Origin: JAMXLO01 sp041487355
GTDB lineage: Bacteria > Pseudomonadota > Alphaproteobacteria > Acetobacterales > Acetobacteraceae
Direction: 5' to 3'
Assembly (NCBI GenBank): GCA_041487355.1
Contig: JBGPND010000088.1
Span: 1-19,667, forward strand
DNA: 19,667 nucleotides
Below are positions 14,652 to 19,667 of the stretch, piece after piece. Position 1 is the stretch's first letter, and every line of letters begins with the position of its first letter. The notes beneath the pieces were generated by a model. The model searched no databases. It was not told the DNA's origin and was given only the letters and a program-made list of their open reading frames with translations. A program made the position numbers and the translations under genes.

Positions 14652-15467
14652 ATGACACGACTGGCAGCGCTGCCCGAACGGGGCGTGATCGAGGTCAGCG
14701 GGGAGGACCGGGTGGCCTTCCTGCAGGGATTGGTGTCGAACGACGTAGCCCAGGCGGTTCCTGGCCGCTCGGTCTGGGCCGCATTGCTGACGCCACAGGG
14801 CAAGTGGCTGGCCGACTTCTTCATCCTGGCGCACGGTGACCGCCTGTTGCTGGATTGCGAGCGCGCCCAGGTGCCGCTGCTGCTGCAACGCCTGTCGCGG
14901 TTTCGTCTGCGGTCCAAGGTGACGCTTCGCGCGGTCGAGGAGTTTTGCGTCTACGCCGCCTGGGGCGGCGCGCCGACGCAGCAAGCGATCACCGCCACCG
15001 ACCCTCGGCTGCCCGAAGCCGGCTGGCGGCTGCTTTCCTCCGTGCCGTTGCCGACCACGGCTTTCGAGGCGGACTGGGATCGCCATCGTCTGGCGCTCGG
15101 CCTGCCCGACGGGTCGCGCGACCTGGAGGCGGAAAAGACCGTGTTGCTGGAGGCCGGCTTCGACGAACTGAACGGGGTGTCCTGGAGCAAGGGCTGCTAC
15201 ATGGGCCAGGAGCTGACCGCGCGCACGAAATATCGCGGATTGCTGAAACGGCGGCTCATTCCGGTCGCGGTGACGGGTCCGCTGCCGATGCCAGGCACGC
15301 AAATTCTGCGCGACGGCACCGAGGTCGGCACCATGCGATCCGGGCGTGAGCAGGCAGGCCTGGCGGTGCTGCGGCTCGAGGCGATGCACGGCACGCTCGC
15401 CTGCGGCGAGGCCACGCTCACCCCACACATCCCGGCATGGCTGTGTCTGCCCGAGGCCGTGCCATGA
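14652..15467 (+). CDS. ygfZ: YgfZ-type folate-binding Fe-S maintenance protein
   Basis: A 271-residue GcvT-superfamily protein. The diagnostic YgfZ motif K-G-C-Y-x-G-Q-E is at residues 180-187 (SKGCYMGQELTARTKYRG), with the conserved Cys182. The N-terminal half has GEDRVAFLQGLVSNDV and LLTPQGKWLADFF, which form the folate pocket in relatives. Known YgfZ/IBA57 proteins bind tetrahydrofolate and help assemble or repair Fe-S clusters, including that of MiaB. The start is ATG 14652, on a GCATGCATG repeat; the other ATG at 14648 is out of frame. It diverges from the glycosyltransferase across 59 bases, and its stop overlaps the methyltransferase start (ATGA). Pairing with a downstream multi-cysteine Fe-S protein fits the role. 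Confidence 0.9.
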   Translation: MTRLAALPERGVIEVSGEDRVAFLQGLVSNDVAQAVPGRSVWAALLTPQGKWLADFFILAHGDRLLLDCERAQVPLLLQRLSRFRLRSKVTLRAVEEFCVYAAWGGAPTQQAITATDPRLPEAGWRLLSSVPLPTTAFEADWDRHRLALGLPDGSRDLEAEKTVLLEAGFDELNGVSWSKGCYMGQELTARTKYRGLLKRRLIPVAVTGPLPMPGTQILRDGTEVGTMRSGREQAGLAVLRLEAMHGTLACGEATLTPHIPAWLCLPEAVP

Positions 15468-16051
15468 GCGGGACACAGGCGATCGACTGGGAATGCCGCT
15501 ACCGCGACGGCACCACGGGCTGGGAGCGCCCAGGCCTGAACCCCGCCTTTCTCGCCTGGCGCGAAGCGGGCGTACTGGCGCCGTGCCGCATCCTTGTCCC
15601 CGGCGGCGGGCGCAGTGTCGAACCAGTGGCGCTGGCGGAAGCCGGCTTCGACGTCACCGTGGTGGATGCCGCCGCCAGCGCGGTTGCCGCCCAGCGGGCA
15701 CGTCTGGAGCGACTGCATGTCCCGGCGCGGGTTGAGCAGGCCGACCTGTTCGCCTGGAACCCGGATGCGCCGTTCGACGCGATCTACGACCAGACCTGCC
15801 TGTGCGCATTGCCGCCTGCCACCTGGCCGCAGTACGCGGCCCGGCTGCGTCGCTGGCTGCGACCGGGCGGCGCATACTTTGTGCTGTTCATGCAGACCGG
15901 CGTGGCGGGTGGGCCGCCGTTTCATTGCGATATGGACGATATGCGGGTACTGTTTCCCGCGACACAATGGGGCTGGCCCGATGTGCTGCCCGCGCCGGTG
16001 GCACATTCGCCTGGCCGGGTGGAGCAACCGGCCGTGTTGCGATCTCGCTGA
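15464..16051 (+). CDS. TPMT-like SAM-dependent methyltransferase
   Basis: A 195-residue class I methyltransferase of the thiopurine S-methyltransferase/thiol methyltransferase group. It opens with an IDWECRYRDGTTGWERPGLNPAFLAW segment, the substrate-side tryptophan region of the family. The SAM motif VPGGGRS is at 45-51, Asp68 at the end of beta-2 (VTVVDAA), DLFAW near 88, and a DQTCLCALPP stretch follows. Relatives methylate thiols, thiocyanate, or oxidised selenium or tellurium compounds. ATGA overlap with ygfZ couples it to that gene, and the Fe-S protein gene follows 16 bases later. A sulphur-detoxification role beside Fe-S maintenance is inference. Confidence 0.82.
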   Translation: MSGTQAIDWECRYRDGTTGWERPGLNPAFLAWREAGVLAPCRILVPGGGRSVEPVALAEAGFDVTVVDAAASAVAAQRARLERLHVPARVEQADLFAWNPDAPFDAIYDQTCLCALPPATWPQYAARLRRWLRPGGAYFVLFMQTGVAGGPPFHCDMDDMRVLFPATQWGWPDVLPAPVAHSPGRVEQPAVLRSR

Positions 16052-16067
16052 CCACGTGAGGAAACCG

Positions 16068-17354
16068 ATGGAAGCCCCGTTCGAACAGGCACTCGGTGCA
16101 CGCGTGGCGGAGATCCTGGAGCGCTGCACGAGCTGCGGCGCCTGCGTGGATGTCTGCCCGATGCCGGGACCCGCCGGCATCGATGCCAGCGACTCACCGG
16201 CGCTGGCTGCCGGCGTGCTGGCGATCCTGCGCGGCGAGGACCATCCGGCCGAGTCGGCGCGCTGGGCCGCGGTCTGCACCGGCAGCGGCCATTGCATCCC
16301 GGCCTGTCAGTACGGCGTGAACCCGCGCTTCATGCTCGCGATGGCGCGTCTCGCCAAGGAAAAGCAGAAGGGGTCAACCGATCGCCGGCGCGCCGGCCTC
16401 ACCCGCTTCACCGGCATGACGACCGGCGTGCGTGTGCTGTCGCGCCTGCAACTTCCGCCCGATCTGCTGGCGCGCTTCCGCCCCGAGGAAGACACCGATG
16501 AAGCGCCGGATGTGGTGTTCTACACCGGCTGCAATCTGCTCAAGACGCCGCACATCGCCCTGCTCTGCTTCGACATCATGGACGCACTCGGCATCCGCTA
16601 CCGTGTGATGGGCGGACCGTCGCATTGCTGCGGCGTGCTGCAGTTCCGTGCCGGCGATCTGGCGACGTCGGGCCGCATTGCCTATCGTACGGTCGAGCGC
16701 CTGGCGAGCGCCGGCAATCGCGTCCTGTCCTGGTGCCCGACCTGCCAGGTGCAACTCGGCGAAATTGTCGTTCCGGGCAAGACCGACACGAAGCTGGAGC
16801 TGGAGCCGTTCCTGCTGTTCCTCGCCGCGCGGCTCGACGAACTGCGTCCCCTGCTGAAGCATGCGGTGAACAAGCGCGTGGGGCTGCATGAACACCCCGG
16901 CATACAGGGCGTCAGTGACGCCGCTCGTGCCATCCTGCAGGCGATCCCTGGCCTCGACTTCGTCGACCTTGAGCAGCCGCGGATCGGCTGGATGTGCAAC
17001 ACGCTGAACCCGCTGCCGGCATACAAGCGGCAGGTTCACCTGAATCAGCTCCAGGCTGCGGCGGGCGCCGGCGTCACGACGTTGGCAGGCATCTACCACG
17101 CGTGTCATCGTGAGCTCTGTTCGCACGAACGCGACTGGCCGTTCGAGGTCGTCAACTTCCTCGAACTGGTGGGCGAGAGCATGGGTCTTGCCCGCCCCGA
17201 CCTGTTCAAGCGGCTCAAGCTGATGCAGGACGTCGATGCGATCCTGGCCGAGGCGGCACCGATGATCGAGACGCATCATCTCGATCTCGAAGAGGCGCGC
17301 AGCGTCATCCTGGCCGACATGCTCGGCGACCAACCGCTGCCGCTGCGCGCCTAG
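16068..17354 (+). CDS. HdrD/GlpC-like (Fe-S)-binding oxidoreductase subunit
   Basis: A 428-residue cytoplasmic Fe-S protein. CTSCGACVDVCP (Cys20, 23, 26, 30) is a complete [4Fe-4S] ferredoxin motif. A second motif (Cys70, 76, 80: CTGSGHCIPAC) lacks the usual second cysteine, replaced by Ser73. A CCG domain follows with GCN at 154-156, HCCG at 186-189 and CPTC at 223-226. A second, degraded CCG half has Cys310, Cys346 and Cys351. Order and layout recall HdrD, GlpC and LutA-type proteins, which pass electrons to or from a flavoprotein or quinone; no partner is in the window. The start has GAGG 6 bases upstream of ATG 16068. It ends at CTAG shared with a small leftward frame. Confidence 0.8.
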   Translation: MEAPFEQALGARVAEILERCTSCGACVDVCPMPGPAGIDASDSPALAAGVLAILRGEDHPAESARWAAVCTGSGHCIPACQYGVNPRFMLAMARLAKEKQKGSTDRRRAGLTRFTGMTTGVRVLSRLQLPPDLLARFRPEEDTDEAPDVVFYTGCNLLKTPHIALLCFDIMDALGIRYRVMGGPSHCCGVLQFRAGDLATSGRIAYRTVERLASAGNRVLSWCPTCQVQLGEIVVPGKTDTKLELEPFLLFLAARLDELRPLLKHAVNKRVGLHEHPGIQGVSDAARAILQAIPGLDFVDLEQPRIGWMCNTLNPLPAYKRQVHLNQLQAAAGAGVTTLAGIYHACHRELCSHERDWPFEVVNFLELVGESMGLARPDLFKRLKLMQDVDAILAEAAPMIETHHLDLEEARSVILADMLGDQPLPLRA

Positions 17355-17587
17355 AACGCCGCGCAGCCCGGCCGGTCGAACCGGAGCCGCGAGGCCGCAC
17401 GGCGATCCGAACATGCTGGCCGCATCGTGGCCGACGCCCAGACGTTCGGCAGGCGGTGCCGCGCCCCGTGTCCCGCGGCTGCCACCACCGTCAGCCTGCC
17501 AGCCGTAATCGCCGCGACGGGGTGACCTTCCATGGGCTCCGCCCGGGCGCCGCCGGCGAGCAGCACCAGCAGCCAGAGAAGCCTCAC
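17351..17587 (-). CDS. Small hypothetical secreted protein
   Basis: A 78-residue frame from GTG 17587 whose first 16 residues (MRLLWLLVLLAGGARA, then EP) form a textbook signal peptide with an A-x-A cleavage site, so the product would be periplasmic. The rest (EGHPVAAITAGRLTVV, ... HRLPNVWASA, ... PACSDRRAAS) loosely resembles the start of a staphylococcal-nuclease OB fold, but the acidic catalytic residues are missing and the chain is half the usual length. I give no function. Its GTG overlaps the stop of the preceding small frame (GTGA) and its own stop overlaps that of the Fe-S gene (CTAG). It may be a decayed gene. Confidence 0.4.
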   Translation of the reverse strand: MRLLWLLVLLAGGARAEPMEGHPVAAITAGRLTVVAAAGHGARHRLPNVWASATMRPACSDRRAASRLRFDRPGCAAF

Positions 17588-17843
17588 AGACCGTCCCGCC
17601 GCCGCTTCCACCGATGCCATTCCGGCTGTGACCGGCGCGGCAAATACCATCGTCCGCCATAGCGCCAGCCGCTGGGGGGCCTGCGTGGCGAACAGGCCAG
17701 GCAGCACAACTTCGGTTGTAGTGCCGAATCCAGGCGAGGGCCCAGACCTGGAAATTGAACAATATCAAGATCATCGGCAGCCAAACGTGCCGCCCGTCCT
17801 GCCACGCCCCCTCCTCGTCGGCGCGAACCGGGAGAGCGCCCAC
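17584..17843 (-). pseudogene. Small membrane protein frame apparently broken at a C6 run
   Basis: From GTG 17843 one frame reads GALPVRADEEGAWQDGRHVWLP, then a single membrane segment MILILFNFQVWALAWIRHYN. It becomes implausible after a run of six C (G6 on the plus strand, 17674-17679). Moving one frame at that run gives PPSGWRYGGRWYLPRRSQPE, then WHRWKRRRDGL and a stop whose TGA overlaps the next small gene. Joined, the product would be about 86 residues: one membrane helix and a basic, aromatic tail. A lost C (7 to 6), a sequencing error or slippage would all explain the break. No family is recognised, and the reading is inferred from composition only. Confidence 0.35.
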
Positions 17844-17881
17844 ATCGCCGCTTCCAGGTGAGGCCCGGCGGGCGTAGTAAT

Positions 17882-17902
17882 GTTGCAACGCGCGATTGCA
17901 AC
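17882..17902. promoter_or_regulatory. Dyad, candidate LysR-type operator
   Basis: GTTGCAA-CGCGCGA-TTGCAAC is a perfect 7-base inverted repeat with a 7-base spacer, about 110 bases upstream of the LysR-type regulator gene and just upstream of the leftward small frames. LysR-type regulators commonly bind such interrupted dyads between themselves and a divergent target. It contains a T-N11-A, though not centred on the dyad. Between here and 18014 I see only an AT-richer patch (TTTTTATTAGG, about 17939-17948) and two short hairpins (GCTCG/CGAGC at 17967-17981 and GGGCC/GGCCC at 17985-17999). Confidence 0.45.
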
Positions 17903-18014
17903 TATTCCGACAGCGGATCGGGCGTAGCGTCGTGAACTTTTTATTAGGAAAGCGAATGATCGAATCGCTCGCCAATCGAGCAAAGGGCCGCTTTGGCCCA
18001 GTCAGGTGGTGATC

Positions 18015-18893
18015 GTGGATCGACTGACGAGCATGACGGTCTTCGCCAAGGTGGCGACTACACGAAGCTTCTCCGGTGCGGCGCGTGAACTTGGCATTTC
18101 CCAGGCCACCGCCAGCAAGCACGTGCAGACATTGGAGGAGTGGCTCGGCGCGCGCCTGCTGCATCGCACGACGCGACGCGTCGCGCTGACCGATACCGGC
18201 GAAAGCTTCTTCATTCAATGCTCACGAATTCTTGAAGAGATGGAGGCGGCGCGCAACGCCGCAAGGCCGGAGGCGCCGGTGCGCGGCAGCATGCGCATCA
18301 CCGCTCCGGTGGTGTTCGGCAGCACCAGGCTCGGACCGCTGGTGGTCGATTTCCTGCATCAGCACCCGGAGCTGTCGCTCAGCGTCGAACTGTCCGACCG
18401 ATCGATCGATCTGATCGAGGAGGGCTACGACCTCGCAATCCGCACCGGCCCGACCGATGCGGCGGGGCTCGTCGCCTGGCGCCTTATGCCGCTCAACTAT
18501 GTCTTTTGTGCCGCTCCGAGCTACCTTGCCCAGCATGGTGCGCCTGCCACCCCAGCCGAGCTGACCCGTCACCACTGCATCACCAACAGCCAGGATCCCC
18601 GTGGCGTCTGGCGTATCAGGGGGCCCAACGGCGAGACCGAGGTGCCCATCCACGGCCGGCTGCAGGTGAACAACGCCCTGTTGCGCCGCGATGCCGCTCG
18701 TGTCGGCGCCGGCGTCCTGCTATGCGCCGACTATCTGGTGGAGAGCGATATCGCCAATGGCAGCCTGGTGCGGCTGTTGCCGGACTATGCGCCGGCCAGC
18801 GAGGACCTGCATGCGGTTTGCCCCAGTTATCGCGCCACCTCGCCGAAGGTCCGCAGCCTGGTCAATTATTTGACCACGCAGCTTGGCGAATAG
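18015..18893 (+). CDS. LysR-type transcriptional regulator
   Basis: A 292-residue LysR-type regulator. The N-terminal winged helix-turn-helix (about 1-60) reads MDRLTSMTVFAKVATTRSFS, then AARELGISQATASKHVQTLE, then LLHRTTRRVALTDTGE, typical of the CrgA-like branch that begins M-D-R/K. The C-terminal periplasmic-binding-like effector domain starts near 85 with GSMRITAPVVFG and includes DLIEEGYDLAIRTG. The start was set at GTG 18015 because it gives the standard N-terminus and has AGGTGG about 5 bases upstream; GTGs at 18006, 18009 and an ATG further on are alternatives. It likely regulates itself and something nearby. The effector and target are unknown; the dyad upstream is the obvious site. 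Confidence 0.9.
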   Translation: MDRLTSMTVFAKVATTRSFSGAARELGISQATASKHVQTLEEWLGARLLHRTTRRVALTDTGESFFIQCSRILEEMEAARNAARPEAPVRGSMRITAPVVFGSTRLGPLVVDFLHQHPELSLSVELSDRSIDLIEEGYDLAIRTGPTDAAGLVAWRLMPLNYVFCAAPSYLAQHGAPATPAELTRHHCITNSQDPRGVWRIRGPNGETEVPIHGRLQVNNALLRRDAARVGAGVLLCADYLVESDIANGSLVRLLPDYAPASEDLHAVCPSYRATSPKVRSLVNYLTTQLGE

Positions 18894-18944
18894 CGCGCTG
18901 CCGCGCCCTGGTCCGACTCCGGGCCGGCTGTTACTCATCCGGGC

Positions 18945-19610
18945 GTGCCGAACTTCGCGTTGGAAAAGCAGGCCGGGGGCCGGGTAGCCGGCGTGGACGA
19001 AGCGGGGCGCGGACCGCTCGCCGGTCCCGTTGTCGCCGCCGCCGTCGTGTTTCCGACCGGTGTGCCGCGCCGGCTTGCCGCCCTGCTCGACGACTCCAAG
19101 AAGCTCTCGGCCGAACAGCGTCTCGCCGCGTATCACGCCTTGCGCGCCTCAGGCCGTGCCGAGATCGGCGTCGGCGCCGCGTCGGTGGCCGAGATCGAGC
19201 GGCTGAACATCCTGCGCGCCGCACTGCTGGCGATGTGCCGCGCCGTCGCCCGCCTGCCCGCTCCGCCTGGCCTCGTACTGGTCGACGGCAACCAGCCACC
19301 TCCGCTCGGCTGTCCCGTACGCTGCGTGATCGGCGGAGACGGGCTGTCGCTGTCGATCGCCGCCGCCTCCATCGTCGCCAAGGTGTTGCGCGACCGTGCG
19401 ATGACCCGGCTGGCGGTGCGCTTCCCGGACTATGGCTGGGGCACCAATGTCGGCTACGCGACCGGGTTCCATGTGGCGGCGCTGCGCCGGCTGGGGCCGA
19501 CACCGCATCACCGGCCGAGCTTCGGCACGGTCAGCCAGCTCACCCTCAACCTGAATTCCGCGCCAAAAAAAGTTGAGTTCCCCGTTGGTCCTGAAGAATC
19601 AGGGAGATAG
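18945..19610 (+). CDS. rnhB: Ribonuclease HII
   Basis: A 221-residue RNase HII, which cuts RNA in RNA-DNA hybrids and removes single ribonucleotides from DNA. The catalytic carboxylates are all visible: Asp18 and Glu19 in VDEAGRGPLAGPV, Asp114 in LVDGNQ, and Asp150 in AAASIVAKVLRDRAM. DDSKKL (49-54) and YGWGTNVGYAT (the usual Y-x-x-x-x-N-x-G-Y segment) match the family, as does the HHRPSFGTV end of the core. The last 20 residues (after SQLTLNLNSA) are not conserved in my memory of the family. The start is GTG 18945, chosen because the core begins 13 residues later; no good Shine-Dalgarno sequence is present. It is followed by another rightward gene after 42 bases. Confidence 0.93.
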   Translation: MPNFALEKQAGGRVAGVDEAGRGPLAGPVVAAAVVFPTGVPRRLAALLDDSKKLSAEQRLAAYHALRASGRAEIGVGAASVAEIERLNILRAALLAMCRAVARLPAPPGLVLVDGNQPPPLGCPVRCVIGGDGLSLSIAAASIVAKVLRDRAMTRLAVRFPDYGWGTNVGYATGFHVAALRRLGPTPHHRPSFGTVSQLTLNLNSAPKKVEFPVGPEESGR

Positions 19611-19646
19611 TCTGGGTTTGCGAATCACAAACGATCACCAACGGGG
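19580..19646. repeat. Inverted pair CCCCGTTGGT / ACCAACGGGG flanking the rnhB end
   Basis: CCCCGTTGGT (19580-19589) and ACCAACGGGG (19637-19646) are exact 10-base reverse complements 47 bases apart, bracketing the rnhB stop and ending 6 bases before an ATG. Between them CCTGA-AGAA-TCAGG (19590-19603) can form a small hairpin. There is no T-run, so it is not a classical terminator. A leader fold hiding the ribosome binding site of the next gene is possible; short mobile-element ends are an alternative. Confidence 0.55.
19596..19626. promoter_or_regulatory. Two GANTC sites in the leader of the last gene
   Basis: GAATC occurs at 19596-19600 and 19622-19626, 26 bases apart, in the short interval between rnhB and the next ATG. 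GANTC is the target of the alphaproteobacterial cell-cycle methyltransferase CcrM, and in Caulobacter paired GANTC sites in the ccrM leader tie its expression to the methylation state. That this is a control site here is inference. Confidence 0.35.
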
Positions 19647-19652
19647 TGCAGG

Positions 19653-19667
19653 ATGCTGCCACAAGGC
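19653..19667 (+). CDS. First codons of a rightward gene, possibly the CcrM-type DNA methyltransferase
   Basis: An ATG at 19653 preceded by ACGGGGTGCAGG opens MLPQG and runs off the window. Five codons identify nothing. The suggestion of CcrM (the GANTC adenine methyltransferase) rests on my memory that this gene follows rnhB in many alphaproteobacteria and on the GANTC pair just upstream. Confidence 0.35.

Noticed and set aside
11914..14655. Several frames of 400-700 codons on both strands overlapping asnB and the glycosyltransferase
   Set aside because: Both real genes have full motifs; the alternatives are Arg/Ala-rich with no motifs.
16374..18218. A 614-codon minus-strand frame across the Fe-S gene and the LysR start
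   Set aside because: Most of it is antisense to two firm genes. Only its middle part (the membrane segment near 17790) looks protein-like, and that is reported separately.
19561..19667. Right end considered as the start of an insertion sequence
   Set aside because: The 10-base inverted pair is too short and too close together, and there is no transposase motif in the few codons visible; a leader before a normal gene is simpler.

Overview
The window is GC-rich DNA that looks like an alphaproteobacterial chromosome. I infer this from the strong G/C bias at third codon positions, the tightly overlapping genes, the families present, and dispersed hairpin repeats of a type common in Rhodospirillales/Acetobacteraceae and Bradyrhizobium-like genomes. 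No species is named, because nothing here is species-diagnostic. There are no rRNA, tRNA or CRISPR loci and no intact insertion sequence.

Layout. (1) Positions 1-2083: the 5' end of a leftward gene leaving the window, a palindromic repeat, then a leftward pair (alpha/beta hydrolase and short-chain dehydrogenase) and a second type of palindromic repeat. (2) 2084-7071: a complete leftward soxB-soxD-soxA-soxG operon for heterotetrameric, folate-dependent sarcosine oxidase, with every junction overlapping. (3) 7142-8758: a divergent GMC flavin oxidoreductase that meets a leftward dihydroorotase-type amidohydrolase (8755-10077) at a shared CTAG. (4) 10182-10877: a ParDE-type toxin-antitoxin pair with a palindromic operator candidate. 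(5) 10954-11200: a second copy of the palindromic repeat and a frameshifted scrap of an asparagine synthetase gene. (6) 11201-14592: a leftward operon of glycosyltransferase, asparagine synthetase and a VC0807-type membrane protein. (7) 14652-17354: a divergent rightward operon of a YgfZ-type folate-binding protein, a TPMT-like methyltransferase and an HdrD/GlpC-like Fe-S protein. (8) 17351-18014: a poorly conserved stretch with two small leftward reading frames, one apparently broken at a homopolymer, and an operator-like dyad. (9) 18015-19667: a LysR-type regulator, ribonuclease HII, and the first codons of a further rightward gene preceded by two GANTC sites; I suspect this is the CcrM DNA methyltransferase.

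How it works together. The sox operon and the GMC dehydrogenase share a 70-bp divergent promoter region and could take part in methylated-amine (choline/betaine/sarcosine) catabolism. SoxA would deliver one-carbon units to tetrahydrofolate. YgfZ is a folate-dependent Fe-S repair protein and is co-transcribed with a multi-cysteine Fe-S protein, a plausible maintenance link. The most unusual observations are the asparagine synthetase scrap beyond an intact paralogue, the broken small gene at a C-run, the repeat family in opposite orientations, and the GANTC pair before the last gene. I saw no clear novel defence or biosynthetic system.
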